64,000 nucleotides of DNA from JBEGHD01 sp049334165 (lineage in GTDB: Bacteria > Bacteroidota > Bacteroidia > Flavobacteriales_D > Sanyastnellaceae). Both the position numbers and the translations under genes were made by a program. The notes under the pieces were generated by a model. The model searched no databases. It was not told the DNA's origin and was given only the letters and a program-made list of their open reading frames with translations. Within the stretch, counting starts at the first letter, position 1. Each line of letters opens with the position of its first letter. Where the stretch lies: assembly GCA_049334165.1 (NCBI GenBank), contig JBEGHD010000001.1, one strand, 5' to 3'. Positions 1-8,400 of the stretch are shown here, in pieces.

Positions 1-130
1 CTTTTTTAGCGAACTCTCCACCGTTTATTTTTCTGGAAAGTTTAAAAGATTGTTCAGTAATGTAAACCGGGTTCTTGCCCTCGTTGATCACCTTCCCCCT
101 GCTGGCGCGAGCTTGTAGCTCGTGCCTCAT
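1..130 (-). CDS. Possible N-terminal fragment of an unrecognised protein, cut by the left edge
   Basis: A minus-strand frame is open from an ATG at 128-130 to the window edge, giving 43 residues. The first 12 codons run through a REP-like hairpin and read MRHELQARASRG, so the true start may instead be the GTG at 89-91. The rest (for example NPVYITEQSFKLSRK) looks like ordinary protein sequence, but I do not recognise a family. Because the gene would continue left of the window, its length and function cannot be judged. It could also be a chance open frame through intergenic repeat sequence. Confidence 0.3.
   Translation of the reverse strand, partial: MRHELQARASRGKVINEGKNPVYITEQSFKLSRKINGGEFAKK
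104..126. repeat. REP-like palindrome (hairpin)
   Basis: GGCGCGAGCT and AGCTCGTGCC form two 10-nt arms around a TGT loop with one G-T position. Short palindromes of this kind are dispersed in many Bacteroidota genomes as repetitive extragenic palindromes, some mobilised by REP-associated tyrosine transposases. I noticed no second copy in this window, so the repeat status is inferred from its form. Confidence 0.45.
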
Positions 131-186
131 TCTCAAGGCTATTCCTTTTTCCAAAAGAACTCGCGTGATGTCAAAATTAACAAGCA

Positions 187-384
187 ATGTGGGCACTTAG
201 AGCGTTTCTGGTTTTTGGAATTCTATGCCTTCTGGCTGCTATTTATTTTCTCCTTTTCAAAGGGAAAATTCTGGTTGGTCCAGAAGTTAGAAAAATCACG
301 AATCCGATTCTTATCCTGATATTTCTAATTCTTCATCTGTTGTTACTGTCCTTTTTCGGTTACATGTTAACTCTGGCCTTTTGA
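187..384 (+). CDS. Possible small two-helix membrane protein (65 aa)
   Basis: The 65-residue frame has two strongly hydrophobic stretches, about residues 5-25 and 40-62, separated by a short loop with Lys and Arg (EVRKITN), which is the layout of a small integral membrane protein. No Shine-Dalgarno sequence or TAnnTTTG promoter box is obvious upstream. No family is recognised. It lies between the REP-like hairpin and the tRNA terminator, a region with few constraints, so it may be a chance frame; the two clean hydrophobic segments are the only support. Confidence 0.33.
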   Translation: MWALRAFLVFGILCLLAAIYFLLFKGKILVGPEVRKITNPILILIFLILHLLLLSFFGYMLTLAF

Positions 385-507
385 GTGGAGCGAAATGAAT
401 TTGTTAGTATGAGAGTCAGCTTTAATTTTATAAGAGGATTACTAAAGTGATCCTAAAGTAAGGTTCGTTACCCAAGCATAAAACCCAGAATGCACAACAG
501 CCTTCGA

Positions 508-574
508 GGGTTTTTCTTCGCCCTGCATCCGCTTGAGCCTGCGGCTCAGACTGCTGCAGGACAAAGAAAAACCC
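508..574. repeat. Nested imperfect inverted repeat beside the tRNA terminator
   Basis: Two 20-nt arms (508-527 and 555-574) are complementary with two mismatches. They enclose a perfect inner hairpin, TGAGCC (534-539) against GGCTCA (543-548). The right arm overlaps the tRNA terminator palindrome at 569-596, so alternative foldings are possible. AAACCC at 481-486 and GGGTTT at 508-513 add another pairing option. The segment lies downstream of the tRNA on its strand. I see no gene in it. Confidence 0.5.
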
Positions 575-600
575 AGCGCGGTACCGCGCTGGGTTTCTTT
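569..600 (-). terminator. Rho-independent terminator of tRNA-Arg
   Basis: Positions 569-596 form a 28-nt perfect palindrome (AAACCCAGCGCGGT and its reverse complement). Read on the minus strand it follows the 3' end of the tRNA by a few bases, and the stem is followed by TTTTTCTTT. GC-rich stem plus T-run gives a strong intrinsic terminator for the tRNA transcript. Confidence 0.8.
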
Positions 601-602
601 TG

Positions 603-676
603 TGACCCCGAGAGGATTCGAACCTCCAACCTTCAGAACCGGAATCTGACATTCTATCCAGTTGAACTACGGGGCC
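603..676 (-). tRNA. tRNA-Arg, anticodon CCG
   Basis: The minus strand folds as a 74-nt cloverleaf without encoded CCA. The acceptor strands GGCCCCG and CGGGGTC pair in seven positions with one G-T, the discriminator is A, the D arm holds AACTGGATAG, the anticodon stem TCAGA/TCTGA closes the loop TTCCGGT, and the T arm contains GGTTCGAATCC. The anticodon CCG reads the arginine codon CGG. A strong terminator follows at 569-600 and a Bacteroidota-type promoter box lies upstream at 758-765. The first 19 nt of the tRNA are repeated in the leader at 704-722. Confidence 0.93.
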
Positions 677-689
677 ATGTTGTTAATAT

Positions 690-730
690 GGAGAAACTCT
701 TGACCAGTTGAACTACGGGGCCGTTTCTCC
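690..730 (-). repeat. Copy of the tRNA-Arg 5' end inside a leader hairpin
   Basis: The 19 nt at 704-722 are identical to 658-676, the first 19 nt of tRNA-Arg (acceptor 5' strand and start of the D arm). The copy lies 27 nt beyond the 5' end of the tRNA. It sits between the complementary arms GGAGAAAC (690-697) and GTTTCTCC (723-730). A promoter box at 758-765 would place it inside the tRNA primary transcript. It could be the remnant of a lost tandem tRNA gene, a recombination scar, or a leader element. Confidence 0.7.
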
Positions 731-757
731 GGCAAATCTCATTAGATTTGGGGTCGG

Positions 758-765
758 CAAAATTA
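758..765 (-). promoter_or_regulatory. Candidate -7 box for tRNA-Arg
   Basis: On the minus strand this reads TAATTTTG, matching the Bacteroidota -7 consensus TAnnTTTG. Transcription would start near 752, about 75 nt before the mature tRNA. No clear TTTG -33 box is present at the standard spacing. Confidence 0.45.
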
Positions 766-858
766 AGAGATTAATTCCAATTGATAGAATCTGGGGGCCG
801 GGTTATATGAAAGTCAAATCTTTTCCGTTACCCTTCTGACTGAACTGTTTTTTATCAA

Positions 859-3210
859 ATGATGATGAGACTAACTCTTTGTACTACTGTTTTTTGTGCG
901 CTTTTTAGCTTTTCGCTTAACGCACAAATTGGTGTTGGACAATGGCGCGACCACTTGCCCTACACCAACGCAATTGATGTCGCACAGGGAAATGGACAGG
1001 TGTTTACGGCTACAGAATCTGCCATTGCAGCTTACTCCAAAACTGACCACTCGGTGAGGCGCATCTCCAAAGTTAACGAACTGACAGCTTCGGGAATTTC
1101 CGCTATCGGTTTTAGCGAAGAGTACAACACCCTCGTTGTAGCTTACGAAAACGGAAACCTCGACCTGCTCACCAACGGAACAGGGAGAAACATGGCCGAC
1201 ATCCTCAATAGCTCTATCCTGGGTGACAAAAGCATTTCAGACATTTACTTCATCGACAACAGAGCCTATCTCGCCACCGGATTCGGAATTGTGGTGATCA
1301 ACATCGAAGCTCAGGAAGTGGCAGACACTTACATCATCGGTCCCAATGCCAGTCAACTAAAAATCTACAGCATCACATCAGATGGTGAAAACCTCTTTGC
1401 TGTCACTGAAAATGCTGTTTATAAAGGTAGTCTTGGCGATCCTTTTTTGGCCAACTACCAAAACTGGGATCAAATTAATGACCTGCCTCCGATTGGCAAC
1501 AATGCAAGATTCGCACAATTGATCAACTACAACGGTAATTTTTACTTGCGAGTAGAAAATGAAAACGAGGATGTTGTCTACACCAGCACTACTGCGGAGC
1601 CTTTGCAATGGGAAGTGCTACAAGATTTGCAAGACACTCCAATTTACGACATCAGCGTTGGAAAAAACGATAACGTCTACATTGTTGAAGACAATGATGT
1701 TTATGTATTTGATGAATCTGGAACCTTTCTCGAAGAGGTAAACAACCTCAATGGCGAAAACGGTGCTCCCAAAGCGATTGTTGTTGACGAAGAAGACATC
1801 TTCTGGATGGCCGACAGCAACAAGGGCCTGGTTTCCACCAATCAGCAGTTTGAGTTCAGGGATGAAATAGCACCAGATGGGCCAGCTTACAAAAACGTTA
1901 GAAGGCTGGATGCCTACAACGATAACATTTGGGTGGCTTCCGGAGGTGTTGATCAATCCTGGGTTCCGAACTACGATAAGTTTGGAGCTTACGGTTTTGT
2001 CGATGAAGAGTGGATTCACTTCTCTGCCTGGACCGTAAACGAAAATGATCTTGAAGCCACTAACGACATTATGGACATTGCGGTAAACCCTCAAAACAAC
2101 AGCGAAGTTTTCATTTCCTCATACGAAGAAGGGCTGGTGAGATTGGTCGATGGAGTTGGTCAGGACGTTTACCGGAACGACAACAGTACTTTGGTAATTA
2201 ACGACAATGACGAAGACCCTCAACGAGTGATGCTCACTGGGCTGAGTTTCGACCAGAACAACAACCTTTGGATTGGAAACAATTATTCAAATCTCCCGAT
2301 CCACGTGCGCACTGCTGGCGGTGAGTTTATCGGCTACGATTTTGGAAACACGGTTACCGAAAATTCTACAATCGACCGGGTAACGGCAACTTCTGGAAAC
2401 CTGGTGTGGGGAACTCTGCCCCGCGGAGGCGGATTGTTGGTTTTTAATCACAACGGCACTCTGGCAAATACTAGTGACGACAACTTTAAACTCCTGAACA
2501 ACGAGGAAGGAAACGGTGGGCTACCTTCTAACGATGTGTACTGCGTAGAAGAAGATTTAGATGGCGAAGTGTGGGTAGGAACCCTGCGAGGCCTGGGTGT
2601 CTTCTACTCTCCTCAGGCGATTTTTTCTGAAGAGGGAGCCGATGTGCAACAAATCCTGATCGAGCAGGATGGCAACGTCCAGGTCCTTCTAGAAACGGAA
2701 GCAATCAACTGCATCACCATTGACGGTGCCAACAGAAAATGGATCGGAACGGAAAGTTCTGGCGCGTTTTTGCTGAGTCCCGATGGAACCGATCAAATCT
2801 ATCACTTCACAGAAGAAAACAGCCCGCTCTTATCGAACAACATCTTTGACATCGATATCAACTACGAAAAAGGCGAGGTGTTTTTTGCCACTGAAGACGG
2901 TATCATTTCTTTCCTCTCCACTTCGAGCAATTTCGATCAGGAAATGACGGAGCTCAAGGTTTACCCAAACCCGGTGAGAGAAACATTTGACGGGCCGATA
3001 AGAATTGATGGCCTGGACTACAACACCGATGTAAAAATCACAGACATCAGCGGAAATGTGGTTTATCAAACGACTTCGAACGGAGGACGAGCTATTTGGA
3101 ATGGCAAGGATTTCAATGGCAATCGTGTGGCTACGGGCGTTTACCTGATTTTTGCAACCAATACCGATGGCTCGGCCACCAATGTGGGAAAAATCGCATT
3201 CGTCCAATAG
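859..3210 (+). CDS. porZ: Type IX secretion system protein PorZ
   Basis: PorZ is a cell-surface part of the T9SS attachment complex that helps anchor cargo to anionic LPS in Porphyromonas gingivalis. The 783-residue protein has a signal peptide ending near residue 22 (LNAQ). It then carries the family-typical start GQWRDHLPY, repeated beta-propeller blades with motifs such as NLWIGN, VWVGTLRGLG and RKWIGT, and a C-terminal sorting-type domain from about residue 700 beginning LKVYPNPV. Length and order match PorZ. The start is one of three successive ATG codons at 859-867, with no Shine-Dalgarno. No other T9SS machinery gene is adjacent. The main alternative is another two-component-regulator-type propeller protein, but the N-terminal motif favours PorZ. 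Confidence 0.85.
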   Translation: MMMRLTLCTTVFCALFSFSLNAQIGVGQWRDHLPYTNAIDVAQGNGQVFTATESAIAAYSKTDHSVRRISKVNELTASGISAIGFSEEYNTLVVAYENGNLDLLTNGTGRNMADILNSSILGDKSISDIYFIDNRAYLATGFGIVVINIEAQEVADTYIIGPNASQLKIYSITSDGENLFAVTENAVYKGSLGDPFLANYQNWDQINDLPPIGNNARFAQLINYNGNFYLRVENENEDVVYTSTTAEPLQWEVLQDLQDTPIYDISVGKNDNVYIVEDNDVYVFDESGTFLEEVNNLNGENGAPKAIVVDEEDIFWMADSNKGLVSTNQQFEFRDEIAPDGPAYKNVRRLDAYNDNIWVASGGVDQSWVPNYDKFGAYGFVDEEWIHFSAWTVNENDLEATNDIMDIAVNPQNNSEVFISSYEEGLVRLVDGVGQDVYRNDNSTLVINDNDEDPQRVMLTGLSFDQNNNLWIGNNYSNLPIHVRTAGGEFIGYDFGNTVTENSTIDRVTATSGNLVWGTLPRGGGLLVFNHNGTLANTSDDNFKLLNNEEGNGGLPSNDVYCVEEDLDGEVWVGTLRGLGVFYSPQAIFSEEGADVQQILIEQDGNVQVLLETEAINCITIDGANRKWIGTESSGAFLLSPDGTDQIYHFTEENSPLLSNNIFDIDINYEKGEVFFATEDGIISFLSTSSNFDQEMTELKVYPNPVRETFDGPIRIDGLDYNTDVKITDISGNVVYQTTSNGGRAIWNGKDFNGNRVATGVYLIFATNTDGSATNVGKIAFVQ

Positions 3211-3311
3211 ATCTGGATCTGGTTTTTCAACATTTTTCACAGGTAAAACTTCTATTTGTCGTCTCGGCCTAATGGGCTACTTTCGAAGAAGAAAATCAGA
3301 CGAATTTCAAT

Positions 3312-4469
3312 ATGCCTAGATTTCAAAATAGCCTCACTTCGAAATTACCTCAGGTGGGGACTACTATTTTTAGTCACATGTCGGAGCTGGCCGCCAAAGA
3401 AGGTGCCATCAATCTTTCGCAGGGCTTCCCCAACTTTTCACCAGATGAAAAACTAGTGAAAGGTGTGACACACTACATGCAAAATGGCTACAACCAGTAC
3501 GCACCGCTATCGGGCGTGGAGCCTTTGCGAAAAGTCCTGTCGGAAAAACTGCAAAAACTCTACGACAGAAGCTATGACTTCAAGGATGAGGTTAACATAA
3601 CGGCAGGGGCCACCCAGGCGATCTACACAGCCATCAGTGCTTTTGTGAAAGAAGAAGATGAAGTCATCATTTTCACTCCTGCTTACGATTGCTACGCTCC
3701 GGCAGTGACGGTGAACGGAGGCAAGCCAATTTATGTGCAGCTCAAAGCTCCGGAGTACAAAATCGATTGGGGCGAGGTGGAGAAAGTGTTCAATCGGAAG
3801 ACCAAAATGATTGTGATCAATACGCCTCACAATCCCACCGGGACAGTTATCGGCAAAGAGGATTTACAAAAATTGGAGAAACTCGTTCGCGATTCTGAGA
3901 CCATCATCCTGAGCGATGAAGTATACGAGCACATTGTTTTCGACAATAAAAAGCATTTCAGCCCAGCCATTTCGGAAGAGCTCGCCAATCGTACTTTACT
4001 CGTTTATTCCTTTGGGAAAACTTTTCACGTCACCGGTTGGAAAATGGGATTCATTGCGGGACCCGAAGAGTTGATTGCCGAATTTCGAAAAGTGCATCAG
4101 TACAATGTCTTTTGTTGCAACACGCCCATTCAGTATGCCCTGGCAGATTACCTTTCGGAACCCGCTCACTACGAAAAGCTCGGAGAGTTTTATCAGCTAA
4201 AGAGAGATGCCTTTTTAAGCGGTTTGAAAGACTCGCGATTTACCTACACACCTTCGGCAGGAACTTACTTTCAGCTACTCAACTACAGCGAAATAACCAA
4301 CACACCGGATGTGGAGTGGGTCGAAAAGCTCACAAAACAGATCAAAGTCGCGGCCATTCCCGTTTCCGTTTTTTACCACCAAAAACTGGATGAACACATG
4401 CTTCGTTTTTGTTTTGCCAAGGATGAAGACACGCTATACGAAGCAGGAAAAAGACTCAGTGAACTGTAA
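3312..4469 (+). CDS. Methionine/glutamine aminotransferase (class I/II, YbdL-like)
   Basis: This is a PLP-dependent fold-type I aminotransferase of 385 residues. The start (GAINLSQGFPNF, NQYAPLSGV) is typical of the methionine aminotransferase/kynurenine aminotransferase subgroup. NTPHNPTG is present, and the PLP Schiff-base lysine is K236 in SFGKTFHVTGWK. Enzymes of this group transaminate methionine or glutamine with 2-oxo acids. The next gene starts 11 nt after the stop and encodes an omega-amidase, which hydrolyses the 2-oxoglutaramate or 2-oxosuccinamate made by glutamine or asparagine transamination. That pairing supports glutamine transaminase activity. Exact amino-donor preference cannot be read from the sequence; kynurenine transamination is possible. 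Confidence 0.85.
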   Translation: MPRFQNSLTSKLPQVGTTIFSHMSELAAKEGAINLSQGFPNFSPDEKLVKGVTHYMQNGYNQYAPLSGVEPLRKVLSEKLQKLYDRSYDFKDEVNITAGATQAIYTAISAFVKEEDEVIIFTPAYDCYAPAVTVNGGKPIYVQLKAPEYKIDWGEVEKVFNRKTKMIVINTPHNPTGTVIGKEDLQKLEKLVRDSETIILSDEVYEHIVFDNKKHFSPAISEELANRTLLVYSFGKTFHVTGWKMGFIAGPEELIAEFRKVHQYNVFCCNTPIQYALADYLSEPAHYEKLGEFYQLKRDAFLSGLKDSRFTYTPSAGTYFQLLNYSEITNTPDVEWVEKLTKQIKVAAIPVSVFYHQKLDEHMLRFCFAKDEDTLYEAGKRLSEL

Positions 4470-4480
4470 ATTTTTTCTCG

Positions 4481-5281
4481 ATGGAAGATCTCAAAATCAC
4501 GCTGATTCAAACAAAGCTCCACTGGGAGAATCCCAAAGAGAACAGAACGCATTTTGGCCGGCTTCTGGGTGAAATTCCAGACGATTCTGACCTGATCTTG
4601 TTGCCAGAAATGTTCACGACTGGTTTCACCATGAATCCTGAAAAGTACGCAGAGCCGTTTTCACAAAACATGCCCACGCTGGAGTTTCTGAGAAAATTCG
4701 CGAAATCGAAAGATGCTGTAATCTCGGGAAGTGTTTCTACTGAAGACAGCGCCAAATACTACAATCGCTTGTTTTGGGTGCGACCCGATGGCAGTTTCAG
4801 TTTTTATGATAAGCGCCACCTCTTCACTTTTGCCGAGGAAGACAAGCACTACAGCGGAGGGGATAAAAAAATCATCGAAGAAATTAAGGGCTGGAAAATC
4901 TTGCCACTCACCTGCTACGATTTGCGATTCCCGGTTTGGAGCCGCAACAGGCTGGTGGATGGAAAACCTGAGTACGACCTGCTCACTTACGTGGCAAATT
5001 GGCCCGCGGCTCGAAGTGCTCCCTGGTCGCAACTGCTGCCAGCGAGAGCCAACGAAAACCAGGCCTATGTAGCCGGCCTAAACCGCGTGGGAAAAGACGG
5101 AAATGGAATTGATCACTCGGGTGATTCCATTGTGATTTCCCCTAAAGGAGAAACCATCTCGGCAGCTAAACCCAATGAGGAGCAGATTTTTTCTGCCGTT
5201 CTATCCCGGGAAGACCTCGAGCGATTCCGGGAGAAATTCCCCGTGCTTCACGATGGAGACGATTTTTCACTCAACATTTGA
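4481..5281 (+). CDS. Omega-amidase (nitrilase superfamily, YafV-like)
   Basis: The 266-residue protein is a nitrilase-superfamily amidohydrolase with the full catalytic triad: E43 (LLPEMFTTGF), K111 (FYDKRHLF) and C145 (LTCYDLRFPVW). The spacing and the DLRFPVW context match the YafV/Nit2-type omega-amidases that deamidate 2-oxoglutaramate and 2-oxosuccinamate to 2-oxoglutarate or oxaloacetate plus ammonia. It lies 11 nt downstream of an aminotransferase, probably in one mRNA, so the pair would complete the glutamine transaminase-omega-amidase route. A cytosolic location is expected because no signal peptide is seen. Other carbon-nitrogen hydrolase specificities are less likely given the neighbour. 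Confidence 0.88.
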   Translation: MEDLKITLIQTKLHWENPKENRTHFGRLLGEIPDDSDLILLPEMFTTGFTMNPEKYAEPFSQNMPTLEFLRKFAKSKDAVISGSVSTEDSAKYYNRLFWVRPDGSFSFYDKRHLFTFAEEDKHYSGGDKKIIEEIKGWKILPLTCYDLRFPVWSRNRLVDGKPEYDLLTYVANWPAARSAPWSQLLPARANENQAYVAGLNRVGKDGNGIDHSGDSIVISPKGETISAAKPNEEQIFSAVLSREDLERFREKFPVLHDGDDFSLNI

Positions 5282-5425
5282 GTTACTCTGTTAAGGCCTG
5301 TTAAGCCTGTAGAAATATCGGGTTTTAATTGCTATCATCGCAGTGTAAACCGCCTGAAATCAGGCCACAATGCCGAGAAATTAATTTTATAACTTCGCCA
5401 CACATTTTAATCGACATCGCGCGCT

Positions 5426-8400
5426 ATGAACTTTCAACGTACTAACGTCATCACCGGCTGGGTAGTTTTTTTGATTGCTACCATTGTTTATGCTCTCACT
5501 CTCGAACCGACAGCCAGTTTCTGGGATGCGGGTGAGTTTATCGCATCAGCCTACAAGCTCGAAGTTGGTCACCCTCCAGGTGCGCCTTTCTACATGCTGA
5601 TCTCGCGCTTTTTTGCGATGCTCGTTCCTATGGAATACGCGGCCATTAGCATCAACATGGTGTCGGCTCTCTCGAGTTCGTTTACCATTCTGTTTCTCTT
5701 TTGGACCATCACACACCTCGCGAAGAAAGTTGCTGTAAAAACCGAAGAGCTCAACCCCGGAAAACTGATCGGTATCATGGGAGCCGGTGTCGTTGGAGCC
5801 CTGGCTTACACCTTTAGCGATTCGTTCTGGTTCTCTGCCGTAGAAGGTGAAGTTTACGCGATGTCCTCGCTTTTCACGGCCATCGTTTTTTGGGCGATAC
5901 TAAAATGGGAAACACTTGCAGACCGCAAAGGCGAGCTCCGCTGGATCATCCTCATAGCCTTTTTGATGGGCCTTTCAATTGGTGTCCACCTCTTGAACCT
6001 CCTTGCAATTCCGGCAATTTGCTTTGTCTACTACTTCAAGAGATACGAAGTGAGGCCGCTTGGAATTCTCTACACCTCGCTGGTGGCAGTCTTTGTTCTC
6101 GGACTTATTCAGGCGGTGATTATCCCAGGAACTGTAAAATTCGCAGCGGCCTTCGAGCTCTTCTTCGTGAACGACCTCGGAATGGGATTCAACTCAGGAG
6201 TTCTCATCTATGCCATCCTGGTGATCGCCATCCTCGTTGGTGCGCTCTACATCACACAAAGAAAAAGACTTTACGCGCTCAACACACTGTCGCTAGGTGT
6301 GACCATGGTTTTGATCGGATACTCCACTTTTGCGCTAATCGTCATCCGCTCTTCTGCCAATCCACCGATGGATGAAAACAACCCCGAAAACCTCTTTACA
6401 CTCCTGAGCTACCTCAATCGTGAGCAGTACGGAGATCGTCCATTGATTTTTGGCCAGTACTGGAACACTCCACAGGATCAGGAAAACCCTTACACTGACG
6501 GAAACGACACTTACTTTAAATCATTTAGCGTTCGCTCAAATGGCAACCTTGTGGAGTCATTTGACAACGAGTTTGCAGCCAGGGCCTATGCCGATGAAAA
6601 CGGTGGAGGAAATATGGAAGTCGTTGAGGAGTACCTGGTTTCTATCAGTGGTGATGATGCCAAACCGAATTACGACTCTGATCTGTCTACGATTTTCCCA
6701 AGAATGTATAGCTCGCAGGCCAATCACATTGCAGAATACAAGAATTGGAGCAATTACAAGGGTTGGAACAATCAACGAGATCGACAGCAGGTTCAAAGCT
6801 TAGAACAGCGAAAACAACAAATCGAATCTCAGGAAATCCGCAGGGCAATGTATTTCATGCAGAACCCACAGAATGCGGAGATGAGACAGCAAGCCGAGCA
6901 ACAGTATCGCGCACTGTCTAACGAGCTCGAAGGGCTCAACCGAAAGCTGAAACCTTCGTTTGGCGAAAACCTGAAGTACTTTTTCAACTTTCAGGTTGGC
7001 TGGATGTACGGCAGGTATTTCATGTGGAATTTTGCCGGAAAGCAAAACGACATTCAGGGCCATAGCGGAATGCTGGATGGCAACTGGCTCTCTGGAGTCG
7101 ACTTCATCGATCAGGAACGACTTGGCAACCGAGCCGAGCTCTCTGAGCGTTACGCCTCAAACAAAGGCTTGAATCATTTCTATTTACTTCCGCTGATTCT
7201 CGGATTGATCGGATTGATATTCCAGCTTCTAAGAGCGCCAAAAGACTTCACGGTCGTCATGCTGCTCTTTTTCTTCACCGGTTTGGCTATTGTGCTTTAC
7301 CTCAACCAAACCCCACTTCAGCCGCGCGAACGTGACTACGCTTATGCCGGATCTTTCTATGCCTACGCCATCTGGATTGGTCTTGGGGTGTACGCCCTGT
7401 ACTACGCAGCCACTAAAATGAACTGGAACGATATCGGTAAAGTTGGGCTTTACGCTGGAGGAACAGGTGTCTTCCTCTTCTTGCTCGAAAGCGTGCTCTC
7501 AGACGGTCACAGCTTTTCTTACACTATTCTCTACATGACCGTAGTAACGCTTTTGGCAATGGGCTTAATGCAGCTGCTCAAGCAAGGTTCGGTCGGAGTA
7601 AAAGGTAGGGGAATTGCAGCCGCATTGATTTGTCTTGCTGTTCCTGCAGTGATGGCGATCGATGGCTGGGATGATCACAACAGGGCGAGAAGAAAAACTT
7701 CTATCGCATTTGCCAAGAATTACCTAAACACACTTGAGAAGAACGCGATTCTTTTCACTAATGGTGATAACGACACTTTCCCGCTGTGGTATGCACAGGA
7801 AGTAGAAGGAGTGCGCACCGATGTGAGAGTGGTGAACCTCTCGCTTCTCAACACCGACTGGTACATCAGTCAGATGAAGCGCCAGGCCTACGAAAGTGAA
7901 CCTGTGCCATTCGATATTGCAGAGCAAAAATACCGACAGGGAACTCGCGATGTGGTGATCCTCGACAACAGCAGAAACAAGAAGGACAAATACATCGAGT
8001 TGGACAGAGCACTGGAGATTGCGCTAAACGATGACTTTAAAACCACTGTTGGCGACAACAAGAAATACAGCTTCATGCCGACCAATAAGTTTGCTCTTCC
8101 TGTGGATAGCGCTCAGGTGATTCAAACGGGAACTGTATCTCCAGAAAAAGCGGATCAAATTGTTGATACTATCAAGTGGACGATCCCAGGCCAGTACATT
8201 CTCAAAAACAACCTCGCAGTATTGAGTCTTCTGGAAAACAACAACTGGGAACGACCAATTTACTTTGCCGTGACCACAGGCCAGGACGCCTACATCGGTC
8301 TCGAAGACTACTTCCAGCTTGAAGGTCTCGCTTATCGCCTTGTTCCAATCAAAGAAGAAGGTGATCGTAGCAGAAATGCTGTAGGCGGAATCAACGAAGA

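Noticed and set aside
658..722. Phage or island attachment site at tRNA-Arg
   Set aside because: The direct repeat matches the 5' end of the tRNA and the copies are only 46 nt apart with no integrase gene; classical att sites use the 3' end and flank an element.
1618..2094. 158-codon minus-strand open frame inside porZ
   Set aside because: It is antisense to a well supported propeller gene and its translation has no domain; it follows from codon bias of the sense strand.
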